DNA of 64,000 nt from Caenorhabditis elegans. Its lineage: Eukaryota; Nematoda; Chromadorea; Rhabditida; Rhabditidae. Below, one piece after another: positions 18,593 to 30,650 of this stretch. A model generated the notes under the pieces. The model saw nothing but the letters and a program-made list of their open reading frames with translations, was not told where the DNA came from and did not search any database. The position numbers and the translations under genes are program-made. The stretch covers positions 6,386,001 to 6,450,000 of the forward strand of contig NC_003279.8 of the NCBI RefSeq assembly GCF_000002985.6, read 5' to 3'. The number at the start of each line of letters is the position of its first letter. The stretch's first letter is position 1.

Positions 18593-19608
18593 ATGCCAAA
18601 CGACCGGGTGGCTCCATTGCCTCCAAACTTTGTATACTCTCCACATGACAAATTCTACTATGCCCCTGCCACGTGTAATTCAATGCATTATACAACTGCC
18701 TCGTACATTTCTGCATTTATTGAATTCCTTGTTATGGGAACTGGAGCTATTTGTTTTTACGGTTAGTTGATTGGAAGTTCAGAAATAGTTGTATTTCACA
18801 AAACTTAGAAATTAAAGTTTTAAGAAAACAATTTTCAGTAATGAGCCACAAATCGGATTCAATTGGAAAATGGTTGTTTTATATTCAAGCTGGTATTACG
18901 GTACTTTCTCTTTTAACAAGTGCTCTAATGGCATTTGGACTTTGGAAAGAAAATCCACAGATGCTAGGATCAAAATTGAAATTTATTGAAGTAAGTCTTC
19001 CCTTCATTCCGAAAAGTTTCCGGCTACTTTAATTATTCTATAAACTTTTAATTCCTTATTAAATTTCAGTTTATAATCTGTTTCCTCCTGATCTGGGCGG
19101 TCATTTCTATTGTTTGCATGGCCTTTGGAATTCAATTCACAAGACAAGTCTTTGGAATATTTGGAAAAGTTCATCGAATTGAACAAGATTACGGACCAAT
19201 TTGGCCATTCAACATTGCTGTTGTTTCTTTCTTCACTGCTGCAATTGCTATTTGGTGAGAATTAAAATGCCTGGATTTTAATAGATTAACTTTAATTAAT
19301 TTATAATTCTATGTTATGAACCTAAAACATGAACTTCCATGGTTTCTATAGTTTTCTAAGAATGCGAACTTTTCTCTAATAGATTTTGAAACTCCCAATA
19401 AAACAAATGTTGAAAATGAGTTTCAAGTTTCAAAACTTTCTTTCAGAAGATAACATTTAAAAACCATTGATTTAAATCTGTCTGTATAAACTGTTTACTT
19501 TACAGGACAAGAATCATCATTCAAGGAGCTGCTGATTATCTCTACGATAAAGCTTACTTCGCAGACAAGCAGAACGTCGAACTCAGAGAGTCATCCAAAA
19601 CCAGATAG
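18593..19608 (+). CDS. Four-pass membrane protein of unknown function
   Basis: Exons 18593-18761, 18839-18990, 19070-19254 and 19506-19608 give 202 residues. The start lies six bases after a TTTACAG acceptor, fitting trans-splicing. Four hydrophobic segments are visible, at about residues 40-60, 70-92, 105-130 and 152-176, with short hydrophilic ends and a charged tail (NVELRESSKTR). There is no cleavable signal peptide. Topology resembles nematode tetraspan families such as claudin-like or LAPTM-like proteins, but no diagnostic motif was recognised, so no function is assigned. It is convergent with the next gene, 273 bp away. Confidence 0.85.
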
Positions 19609-19881
19609 ATTTCTGATTGTACATTGTTTTTAATCGAATTTCTTAAATTATTTTCATTATAATTTCTCTACCATCAAAGTTTTACTGATAAACGGTTCGA
19701 AATTTACTTTAAATTTTATTTGTCCGTTCGTATGTTCAATGTGTTTTGTTACGTTTCTGTGCTCATTTGAGCATTAAAAACATTCAATTGTTATTATTGC
19801 CCAACAAAAATCCTGTAATTCACGAGTTAAAAATTTAAAAACTACCAATTCTCAACATTTTGAACGCGACACAAAACTTTA

Positions 19882-20936
19882 TTAGAAATTGAGTAACCAC
19901 GAAAGAATACTTCTCTTTCTTCTCTTATATCCCATGGCTGGATCTTTAACACTGAGAGAATAATTATCGAAAATACTTTTGAAAAGCCAATAAGATCCAC
20001 CATCTGGATAGTACATTTTCTCCTTCGTATTTGCCAATTCATCAATTGTAGCAGTGTCACATGTGACCGTCCCGTTGAGATATAGCTGAAAAATAATTTT
20101 TAATTTTAAGATATGTATATGCTATAGCTCAGCATCAGTGCTTCAGAAGGCCGGCTTTACCTGTTTCCGAACATTTGCGGTCCTGTTTTAAAATTTTTCA
20201 AAACAGGAAGACCTGTCTAACTCCCTACGTTACGTCTACCTAGGTGCCTTGCTTGATTCTCAGCTCGTTTCTGCTTACGTTCTTTCGTCATGCCTACCTA
20301 CCTCCTATATGCTAGCGTAGCGTATACCTATGTACCTCCTGCCTGCATCATGCCTATCCCAGGCATGTTTACTACCTACATACGTGTCGTTTAGTGGCTG
20401 TCGTCACAGAGTTTAATCCCGTATTCACCTTGAAAATAAGTGGCATCCCTCCATTCTTCACAAAATCAGTTGGTCTAAATCTCTCGAAAGCGTAACACTT
20501 GTTAGTTTTAAAGAAACTGTATGCACATTTCACATCAGTTTCACAAGTTTTACTACATTCTGGTACTGATGCTGCAGTTGTAACTCCCATTGCATAATCT
20601 TCAAAACCATCTTCTTCTTCTTTCATATTCTCAAATACTGCCATACAAGGTGCTTTTGAATCACGAGTTGTTGAACTCTCCACTGTAGTTGTTGATGGTG
20701 GTTCAGTGGTCGGACGTTTGGCTCGACATGGCTTTGCGCCCTTCAAAAACAAATTTATTGGAAATATTTATAGCGGTAATAGAATTTAAAAAATGACAAA
20801 AATTCAAGTTTTGAAATGCATATTAATTTTGTTGAATACTACTGTAAAACCAAACCAATCAGTTTTAAATGCCTACCTCGCCAATGTTTATCGCCGCTGC
20901 TAGTAGAGCCAAGAAAGTAAAGATTTGAAACCTCAT
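19882..20936 (-). CDS. Small secreted PAN/apple-like protein
   Basis: Exons 20877-20936, 20429-20740 and 19882-20085 give 191 residues. Exon 1 is a signal peptide (MRFQIFTFLALLAAA). Exon 2 has a Thr/Ser/Pro-rich linker and then a cysteine-rich stretch: PCMAVFENM, SVPECSKTCETDVKCAYSFF, NKCYAFERF. That spacing fits the PAN/apple fold (a C..C..C core with CxxxC pairs), which mediates protein or carbohydrate contacts in secreted proteins. Exon 3 continues the domain to a basic tail (KRRKRSI) that could be a proprotein-convertase site. All junctions are phase 0. Intron 2 carries a repetitive insert. Fold assignment is by cysteine pattern; the ligand is unknown. Confidence 0.8.
20140..20400. repeat. 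CCTACC-rich repeat in an intron of the PAN-like gene
   Basis: Base composition differs sharply from the flanks. Degenerate CTACCT and ATGCCT words recur many times (about 20250-20390). A short hairpin at 20181-20204 pairs CTGTTTT with AAAACAG. It looks like a dispersed nematode repeat inserted into the intron. No terminal repeats or target duplication were found. Confidence 0.5.
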
Positions 20937-21533
20937 CTCGTTCAGGTTCAGAATAATGTTTCATTTTATGTTCTAAAATAGTCTCACAAGTTATGATACT
21001 CATAAAACATGAGAACTTCAATAAGTCAGTCGTCATAGTTTTCAAATAGGGAAGTGAAAATAGGAACGAACAAAGAATACAGTAATGTCAAGAGTTTTGA
21101 GACAGTTTAAAAGAACTTCATTGCTTAATTGTTACTGCAATAACCGAACTTTTAAGAAGCAATATAGATCACTCACTATTTAAGATCTAGAAAATAAGTT
21201 CCAAGTTTAAATTTCTAGTCAAGACGCAAATTTTTGCTGTCTTGGAATTTGGCGTGGAGAAAGCTACAACGTTTTAGTCAATATTTTGGTTTTCAGCTAA
21301 TTATCGCTCATTTTATTTCTATTTCTTGAGTTGAATTTTTTGCATTCTCAAATAGCGCATCCTCAAAACCCAAATTCCTCAACGTTGTATGGTCTCTGTG
21401 CAAACGCGCTCTAGAGGCAATGCGCGAAACAGCGGCGATTTTAAATGAAATTTTGAAGATTTTTTGTTTTTGTTTTAACTTTTAAAAATTGATTGTCAGT
21501 CGTTGTTGCCAGTTTATACATATTATTTTAGCA
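20937..21533. promoter_or_regulatory. Divergent intergenic region between the PAN-like gene and san-1
   Basis: This 597-bp gap lies between two outward-facing starts and must hold both promoters. A GC-rich patch at 21400-21440 (GCGCTCTAGAGGCAATGCGCG) lies about 100 bp before the san-1 start. No specific factor site is claimed. Confidence 0.4.
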
Positions 21534-23051
21534 ATGGCAGAAGAACCGTACGTTTTCACTCTTAAAAAACGAAACAATGATGACGCAGAAGATGATTGGG
21601 ATCGATATTCGGAAAATGTCCGCCCAACAAGAAGGGGAAGAAAGATTGACGCACTGAAAAGAGTAAGTATGGTATTTTCCTAGAAAAAAATTTTATCTAA
21701 ATTTCAGAATGTTGAAGAAGTTGTTACCGAAGAAACTGCACGCTTAAAGCTTGATCAACTTCTCGAAGAACTTCAAAACCTGGAATGTTCAGAAGAAAGC
21801 GAAGAACTTCAGAAAATTCTAGATTTCTGTTCGTGGTTTGAAGAGAAACTTGCAATTGGTTTTCACAAAGTATATTACGAACTTCTCTGGAAAATAATCA
21901 GCAGGCTAGTTTACAAAACTGAAAAAAACAATAAAATATATTTTAGACATGGATTCCTGGAGAAATACAAAGAGGACGAGAGAATGCTTAAAATTTGGGA
22001 GAAAATGGCAGATAATAGCGCTGGTCATGCACATGATATTTATCAGTTTGCTATTAGCAGAAAATCTTTAGTAAAGTGAGTTCTGATATTTTTCGTTTAG
22101 GAATTTTATAAATTGAAACAATTTTCAGGTGCGCTGCTCTCTACGCTCGTTGGTCTCAATCTGTGGAACTAGCTGGTGCATACGTAGAAGCCAGACGTGT
22201 TCTGATTCTTGCTCGAACTAATTGCGCAGTTCCAATACAAATCGTCAATGATGCCGAAGATGCTCTAGAAATGAGAGAAATGCGAAGACATCTACAGGAA
22301 AGAGACTCTGATGATGATGAGGAAGAGGAAGAAACGAGAAAAGCATTCACTAATTTACCAGGTATTTTTTGAGTCATTTGAAAATTCAATTGTGACTAAA
22401 TTTTCAGTGATTGGTGATAATCATACAGTTCCGATTGTTCGTTTGCCATCGATGTGCTCAGATACAACGAAGAAAGCGATGAAGTTTGATACGGGAAACG
22501 TGGAAAGGGTTAACCCAGTTTGTAAGGATAATCAAATGCAACCATTTGAGGTATGGTTTTTTCTAGCTAAGTGAGAAATTCTGCAGTTTTATATAAATAT
22601 TATTTTAAAAATTAATATCGTTCAGGTTCTCTCCTACACTGATGCGGATGACGTGGAATATTTGAGAAACGTTCATGAGCTTCATGCTCACATCGAAAGA
22701 TATGCCATCAAGGAAACAACTAATCCGAGTATCACGGGATCATCTACTTCTGAAGCTGCAGCTGTTACTGTAAGATATTGAATAGTTTTGTTCAATAAAT
22801 AATTGTTTCAGATTTATCCAGTTTCCAGTTCAGAGTTCGAAGTTTGGACTGTTGAAGGATCTGGACCGACAAAAGCAAAGGCTAGAATGGCTATTAAGCG
22901 TGTTTTCAAGGATTTGTCGTTTGAGGTAATTTTGAAAATAAAATAATTTAAAAAAAACATTTTGAAGGAATATGCCGCGTCTCTTCTGCCGAATCACCCT
23001 TCGATGGTGCGTGCAACTGCAAAAAAGTTGGATTTCGATGAGACATTGTAA
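21534..23051 (+). CDS. san-1: Spindle assembly checkpoint protein SAN-1/MDF-3 (MAD3/BUBR1 homolog without a kinase)
   Basis: A MAD3-type mitotic checkpoint protein that restrains APC/C-CDC20 until kinetochores attach. Exons 21534-21662, 21708-21904, 21947-22075, 22129-22361, 22408-22550, 22626-22769, 22812-22925 and 22968-23051 give 390 residues. The TPR-like MAD3/BUB1 homology region covers about residues 55-190, with the hallmarks YKEDERMLKIWEKMAD, IYQFAISRKS and ALYARWSQSVELAGAYVEARR. An acidic patch (DSDDDEEEEE) follows. Near the C terminus, KDLSFEEYAASL resembles the GLEBS motif that binds BUB3. No kinase domain follows, as in yeast Mad3. No KEN box was seen. Intron 2 appears to use a GC donor (AG|GCTAGT). 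The start sits just after a TTTTAG acceptor. Confidence 0.88.
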
Positions 23052-23392
23052 ATTTCAAATCATTTATTTTCACGGAAAAAGTACATGAGAAAACGGAGGA
23101 GAAATCACTAGCAAATCAATTCTAAATTTGTATTATGATTTTGATCACACTTGCATTATTTTATTTCATTTTCTTCAATCAATCTTGATCACATAAAAGG
23201 GAAACTGTAACTAAATACATTGAATTAACAAAAGGGAAAAGAGGAAACCGGAAAAGTTGTAGCCATAATTTAAATTTAAAGCTTTACGGATCGGTGAAGT
23301 GAAAAACGGGCCACATGGAAGACATGGAATGCTTGAGAATGATACACGGGAGTTTCTTATTTACAAAACAATTGGCAGCTGAACTTGAACGT
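23052..23392. other. Convergent 3' intergenic gap
   Basis: Tail-to-tail gap between san-1 (+) and the GRAMD1 homolog (-). It presumably holds both 3' UTRs. Nothing else is seen. Confidence 0.4.
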
Positions 23393-26300
23393 CTATTCAG
23401 ATTTTTTAATTTGATCCACTTTTTCTTTGAGCTGTTTCACTTGATCCATTAATGTCGACAACATCTCAGCAAGATCCTGGTCATTTCTGTAGGAAATTAA
23501 ATTCAGAAATTATCTAATACGAAAGTTTACCTTGAAACAGGCAAAGATTCTCTGTGAAATCCATGCAGAATCCAGATGTTTGCAATGAAGAATAACGTCA
23601 GAAGAGCAATGATAGCAATCAAGAACGGTTTGTAATCAACTGCAGTCAGTTTATTGGTAGTTGCAATAGGTTGAATGATTTGTGATTCAGGGAGAAACTG
23701 CGAATCATCGACAATTTTCGCGATTTCGCCACCAGCCAGAAGACGTTCTGGAGACTTCTGTGAACGACGGTGGCGGACCTCATTGGGTGTGGACTCTGAT
23801 TCGCATGATTTTATGACATCTCTTCCATTTGGGAATGTAATCGACATTGGGGCTCTGAAAATTAAAAAAAAAGTAAATTTATTAACTCATTGACTTTCCG
23901 AAGTCAACTTTAGAAAATCTATTAAATTATGTTGAAGTTTGACTGCTATTCTAACAATTTTTCTTTTTGAACTTGAAATGCAATCATACTAGATGTATTC
24001 CTGAGCCCTATAAATGAAATAAAAAATATTAACCTGAGATCCTCGTCTGGATGATTGGCTGCATACTCATCAACAAGCTTACTCAACAATTGATAATGTT
24101 CATCAAGACCCTGATGAGTCCCTTTCTCAATGAATGTCTTCACCACTGCCCATGTACTCTTCTTGTACATAACACCTCCGTGTACCTTTATTCTACACGA
24201 TGTTGGACCAGTTCTTGATATGCAGTATCGACAATTGACAGTGAAATTATCAGAATATGGTACTCCAGAGTTCTGTGTCTCTTTTTGCATCATTATTCCT
24301 TGTTTTGGATTTGGATAATGTGTTAGAATTTGTTTCTCATTCACAATAATTGCTTTTGGAGCCATTGCATGAGCTAGGGATACTGTATATGTGCAAGTAC
24401 GCGTGTTGTCTCCTTGATGATCACGAACCCATGTTGCAGCTACATACTCAGCAGTCTTTGTTTTTTGATTCAACATAGTTAGGAACTCATTATCCGTGAA
24501 TAACAATTCATAGAACTTCTCAACAGAAACTTTGAATTCCTTATCCATAATAAGACGTCCAAAATGTTCAGAACAAGGACATGGAACTTCTTCAATTATT
24601 TCATCTTCTTGCTCAAACTGTTCAGAGAAATGAGTAGCTGAATCTTCATCATGGAAGTCGGATGACGTGGAACTTTGGGACGTGTTGTCTTTGTCGTTGT
24701 TATTTTTCAAAGTAGAAGCTTCGGTGCGTGGAGAAATGGAACTGTTGAAGGATCGGGAGCTGAGGTTCTGTAATGCAATTCAATTTCAAATTTATTTTGA
24801 AAGATAAACATAGTTGTCATATTTGATATTCTACCTTGATTTTTTTAAAATCAAGGATCATGCTTGAGAGATAGAATATTGGCGAAACGAAATTTTCAAA
24901 ATATAAATCAGTTGCATTAAGTCAATTTTTTGGATTGTAGCGTATTTTCTAGAAATCAAAATGTCTCCTTGATTCTTCTTGATTAAATGTGGATTAGTAG
25001 GCAGAAAACGCCAAATTTCAATATAATTTTGAATCCATGCTTTACTTTAAAAAAAAGAACACAACTAATTTAAATATATACAATAAAAAAACCAATAAAC
25101 GTTTTTGGTCTTCTAAATTTCCTAATTACCACTTTTCAATTCTACATTTTAGAAAAAAAAACATAAAATTCTTGAATCATTTTAATTAGATATTTTGTCA
25201 CTTTTGCAAATTGATTTCCTAAATAGATTATTTTTCAAATGGTACAGTAAGAAATCACTTTTTCTATGCCCCATAACTTTTATGATTCATTAATTATATA
25301 TCAACTGCAACATAAATAATATTTTAATCAAATAAATAGTCTTTCTTTGACATACTTCTCCGTTCATCTCAATTTCAACAATTTCGTAACAAATCATCAC
25401 TCAATACCACTTTTTCTTGATTTTCTCACTATTTGCTCTTCACGTTTCGCCCTCTTTCTTGCAAATCGAAATGACACAATTTTGAGAAAGATAAATATTG
25501 GAAAAAGATCAGTAATATTGATTGATTTTAATTCAAAAAGAAAAAGAACTAACTGTCATGTTTTCTGTAGATGTATTTTTTGTAGATGCCGGTGTACTTC
25601 CGTCGGGTGGCGTTTGGTTTTGTGAGTTCTGGAAATTCAAATTTTTAAGAAAATCATAAATTTAAAATAGTGAAGGGGAAGTTTGAAATGGACGAATATT
25701 GATTAATGAATTCTACGATTAAATTAGGATAAATTTGAAAGTTTAGTTTCTGCCGATTAATGCTAGGCGTCTTTTTTTCAAACTTCTCAAAAATAGAGTC
25801 GCTACAGGATTGAACTCCTTACAAATTAAAGCACATAATTAAAACTTAATTAAAAAACAAAGCAGGTTGATCAAAATGATAGGTGAGAAAATTTCCACTT
25901 TTTGACTGTAAATCAAAACATTTGTGAAAAGTTGTACTACTTTTGTTTTGCATCAAAAGAGTAAATTTAGACATTTTCTTCACTGACGACTATACTACAC
26001 CTTTAACTTCCAGTTGTTAATTTTTCTGCACAATTTTTTAAAAATAAGTTATCAATTGTCTGAACAATATTTAAAAAAGTCTAACTTTGTTACTGTAAGA
26101 GATAATTAAATATCTAGAATACTATTGCTCTAGTTATAGTCTCACAGGAAAATAAGAAAAAACATACCTTAACTCGTCTTGTGCTACTTTTTCTAACAAA
26201 GCTAGCCGACATTTGTTTGGCTAATTTTGCCAAAATTTTCATAATAAAAACAGGGGTTTCTTTGCTCCACCAAAGAATAAATATTGTTAAATACTAATAT

Positions 26301-29300
26301 ATTTTAAGTTAGAATCTAGAGTTCAGTGGAGTATGGAACAATTTCTTCCTTAAAATATTGAGATAGAGAAACCCAGGGAAAATGGGCGTGGCCATGACCA
26401 TAAGGTCAACACAATTCTGTTTGACTACAAAACCAGAAAACCCCTTATTGTGAATGACGAAGAGACGCAGAGATTCGGAAAAACGATTTCCAGGCTTTTG
26501 AATTTCAGTTTCTTGCAAAAGAACAATGAACTTTTAAAATCACGAAATTGAGATTTTGTATTGAAAATTAAAATTCGATTTTCCAAACGCAAATTTCAAC
26601 GAACAACTCAGTTGATAAAACCACGGAGGAGCACTCTTCCGAACCAAAATTACAGAAATAGTACTCAAAAGAAGAGACGCAGAGAAACCTTCTCTTTGTC
26701 TACACCTCACATCTCTACCAGACGACAAATAAAGGTTTCCAGAGAGAAATAAAGAGAAAAAGGAAAAGGAGGCTCACTTAACGGAGCGTAGAGTCTTGGA
26801 AACACGTTCTAAGCGTGATTTGTGTGTACATGCATTGGGAAACCAAGGTGAACCATTCAAACTCTCACAAAGAGAAAGAGATCGTCATTCCGTGATTTGA
26901 TACCGGTCTATCTCATCGATGAGCACTTTATTATTTAGTGACTCATGACATAGTTAGACAGTCAAACTCAATGACGTTTTTTCTGCCGGTCTTCGTCTAC
27001 CGGATTAACGTGAAAAAACATCATTGATGTGTTAAGGGACTTGGTGGTGATAGAGTTCTATTTTTATTATCGCATCAATTTTTGATATTTACATGTTACA
27101 CCTTTATTATGAGAAGGGAAAACAACTCTCCATACCCACACTCCCTGTTTCTTTTAAACCTAAATGTTCATTTCGTTCAACAAACGGAAAGTGTCCGAAT
27201 TTGTAGTTTGTACACTACGAGGAGAGTCAAAAATCAAAAAGTAAACATATGTTCAGTTAAACCTCAACTTCACATATAGTTTAAATGAAACAGTTTGAAA
27301 AGTGTCCCATTATCTAAGTCCCTGCAAAAAGTTGTTTCAGAATGTGTACTAATTTATTCTAATAGTCTGGCACCTTATTTTCTATTTTGGAAAATTGTCG
27401 TTGGTTTTATCGTCGTTGGTTTTATCAAAAACTGCCAACTGACAAAATACTTACAATCTATTCTTCCATAGTTTTTTAGCTAAAAATTAATACAAATAGT
27501 TGAAATAATTCAGGACTAATAGAGGGTTACAAGTTAATGTTGTACTTCTACATTAGAAAAAATAATTAAATTTTAACTATTTCATCCATTAAAAGAAACC
27601 TAAAAATTTTTAATTTTATAAAGAAGTTTCTGGATATCTTTTTGATTTTATAGAATACTTTTTTTTTGGAAATCCCGTTAACAGTGAAATAAATTAATTC
27701 AAATTTAGTCACTTTCCGCCAAAAATAAATCGTCAAATAAAAACATTTGCATTACCTTCTCGACATACGCCCAACATGAATCTTCATTTTCAAACACAGT
27801 GACTTTTTGAATAGTATCAGTTCTAGATATTCTTTTAATTGGAATTGCTTTTTCAGATCGCCGACGTAAAAGTTTCTTATTTGAAAATATAGTGTTCATT
27901 ATTGTAGAAGAATAACGAAACAAATAAATAATTTGGATGTGAATGAACAATCTTCTTTCAATTTTCGTGTTTTGCTACTGAGTGGCAGGAAGGGGCGGAC
28001 GGATGAGATTTAGATATGAGAAAGTGGAAATTTAATTTTTGAAATAGGGAGTTCACAATTTGAAGTTTTCTACAGTAACCTCTCTAGAATATTTTATGAG
28101 AAATATTATATTTAAAGGAAAGAGAAAAAATGAAAAAAAAACAACTTATTATTAATTCCGATAAATGTTTTAACTAAACCAAAAAAAGTAAGTCTACAGT
28201 AGTTATACAGCACATTATCTACAGTAATCCTACGTTTTCTCTACCATACCCTTACAGTTACATAATCTATCTGGGCGTGAGCAGTCATTTGGAAGCTAAA
28301 ATAAATTGTTCAAAGTTTTGTTGCTCAGAAATAAAATTTAAAATTACACTAAAATTTGGGCAGACTAACTGTATTTTATAATTATAATTAATTTTTGTGA
28401 CCAAAAAATCACCTTATCTTCACTATTGTACACCATATCCCAAACTTCTTCTCTTGTCATTGCTTTTTCATCTTCTCCAGCTACCTTTTGATGGGCTGTT
28501 GTCAGAACTTGATATGATTTGTCCCGATTAATGAATGAAGCAAAAAAGTATTTTTCCTTAGTGTCTCGTTCAATCTAAAACTAGTTTTAAGTTATATGTC
28601 TAAAATGGAAAAATACCTGAATCGAATTGGGAAAAATGAAAGCGGCTTTCATTTTCTTGACTAAGCTGATTTCTTTCATTGGGATGACTAGAGTTGTTTC
28701 CCATCCAATTATATTTGCATAGAAACAGACATTAAATTGTGAAATGAACATTCGACCTTGAGCAAGAATCTCTCGTTGATAAGCACAGGAATATGCTGGA
28801 AATGTGGTTGAAACTTGAATAAATTCAGGAAATTATGTCGTAAATTCTCTTAAAGGTACAATTAAGGGTGTCGGTACGTATATTATTCCAAAAAGGTATC
28901 ATTTTGTTTTCTTGTAAAAATTCTTGTAAAAATCATTTACTATATATAAAGTAGAGTTTCCTTCCGTCCAATGTAGGCTATGCCAACACGCAAAATTACC
29001 GTTACTTTGAAAGTTTTCATTTTCAAAAAAATCAAATTAATTTCAAAATTTCAATGTTATTTTCAAGGGGTATTTGAAATTTATTGCAGCCAGTTGGATG
29101 CGCCGGAGGCGCGGTCAGCGTCTGGTTATTACATATCTAAATTTTTTCAGGATTTCAGAAAAAAGATAATTTTTAAATGTTCGTGCGAATAATTACTACA
29201 AATTTCCAAGGTATGCCTAGGTACTTTTAGGGTAATTTGATGGGTTTATAATTTTCATATGTTTGCTTCTTTTTTATTTAAACTTTCAAAATACTACAAG

Positions 29301-30650
29301 ATTTCCAACTAGACTTTAATTCTGATTCTTTGTGCTTTGGTGCCAGGCAGTGACTTCCACTGTCTGTCTATAATTGGATATTTCTGAAGAGAGTTGTATC
29401 CTTGCGAATAACAAAAAAAATATTGAGTGTTCTTTTGATTCCTTTAGAATTACAGTAACGAAATATGAAGAAATGGAAAACCATTTTTTTGTTAAATCAA
29501 TTGAAAAAATAAAATAAAAAATTGTTCTGAAACTCACATGCTAAAAACTGATCATTCTCCTCGATGAGACCTTTATCTACAAAAATCTTCTTGAATTGTA
29601 GATTTCGCTCATGGTAGCTGGGATGGATTAGCTTCTGAATTTACTATCGTTTACTTTCAATATTGCAGTGATTTCTAGAAAGAAAATGCAGCTTAAGGAC
29701 CTGCCACAAATTCTCACATGTCATAGCCACAAGCACAGTACATTGAATTTGTTTTGATTTCAATGTTTTGTCGGTATTCGATTTTTCTTATAATTCGCCG
29801 ATTTTACAGACAGTAACCCAAAATAGTAGAAAAAATTTTGGCTACGGTTACTAAAAATTTTCACTCGTGCCAGGACCTTGGAGCTCATCTTTAATAATTT
29901 TCGCAACCATGTAATATTACTTCAAAACTCACCATGAAAATATTTTTGTCTGGTTTTTCCGCAAAATACTTCTCCATTCGACTTTTGGATCGAGCACTGT
30001 CATCTCCACTGAAATAATAAAATTTGTGAATTAACTGGAAATATATCACAATTTCAATATTTTTGATAACCTAGATACATAATATTCTGAAATCCTAGTT
30101 TTAAAGATATGACTACTGTAAAGTTCAAAAAGTACCCATGTCCTGAAAGTGTTTGTGGTTTAAGAATTTTCATAATAATGAGTGAGTGATAGCTGAAATT
30201 GGGTTTTAAAAAATCAATTTTCGATTAAAAAAATTTTTTCGTAGATTATATTGTCACGTGGCTTGATTTAGTTGCTTTGCCAAATAAATTAATTTACGAG
30301 GTATTCACGTATGTTCACCTTTTCCCATCTTCGCTCATTATGGACGAGTTTGAGCTGAAAAATCATTGAAATCAAATATGTGTTCAGTTTCATCTCAACA
30401 GGAAAAAGTTTAAAGTTCTTGAGTTATAAAATCAATAGCTGCCAGTTATGATATTTTAATTTTTGATCAGATGTTCGAAAACACTATTTAGAATAATTGG
30501 AACCAAATATTCTTACTCATTCAGAGGAGAAGCCAAAGAAGTGAGAGTTTCAGCTGAATTATCAGTATCTGGAGACAAGCGGATACCCGAATCCGAGAGA
30601 GAAGTTGGACGTGACGTCATTGTCATTGTCGACGTGGAAGTTGACGTCAT
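23393..30650 (-). CDS. GRAM- and VASt-domain sterol-transfer protein (GRAMD1/Aster/Lam family)
   Basis: Family members sit in the ER at plasma-membrane contacts; GRAM senses acidic lipid and VASt carries sterol. Longest form: 30517-30650, 30319-30354, 29933-30008, 29538-29634, 28617-28795, 28413-28574, 25554-25628, 24034-24767, 23531-23854, 23393-23486; 636 residues. GRAM domain at about 83-190 (YHERNLQFKKIF, SYSCAYQREILAQGRMFIS, FYANIIGWETTLVIP). A Ser/Thr-rich linker follows. VASt is at about 330-495 (EFKVSVEKFYELLF to KLVDEYAANHP). One membrane segment lies at about 575-597, then a short coiled coil ending KKSE. This domain order is exactly that of the family. The 5' end is uncertain: 30650 is the first ATG of an open exon that stays open further upstream. 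Three further start exons are listed separately. Confidence 0.85.
26168..26242 (-). other. Alternative first exon of the GRAMD1 homolog (VASt-only form)
   Basis: Reads MSASFVRKSSTRRVK from 26212, or ten residues longer from an in-frame ATG at 26242. It ends AAG|GTATGT in phase 0, matching the phase-0 acceptor at 25628. Two copies of AGAGACGCAGAG lie upstream at 26461-26472 and 26673-26684. A product from here would lack GRAM but keep VASt and the membrane anchor. Confidence 0.55.
27756..27899 (-). other. Alternative first or cassette exon of the GRAMD1 homolog
   Basis: A 48-codon exon from ATG 27899 (MNTIFSNKKLLRRRSEKAIP to SCWAYVEK), ending AAG|GTAATG in phase 0 and so compatible with the exon at 25628. 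It could also be a cassette exon, because an AATAAG acceptor 24 bases inside it is also in phase. Coding character is supported by phase fit and a basic, non-repetitive translation. Confidence 0.5.
30136..30173 (-). other. Alternative first exon of the GRAMD1 homolog (GRAM-containing short form)
   Basis: ATG at 30173 reads MKILKPQTLSGHG and ends GG|GTACTT with two leftover bases. That is the phase needed to join the exon at 30008. It would replace the Ser/Thr-rich N terminus of the long form while keeping all domains. Confidence 0.45.
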
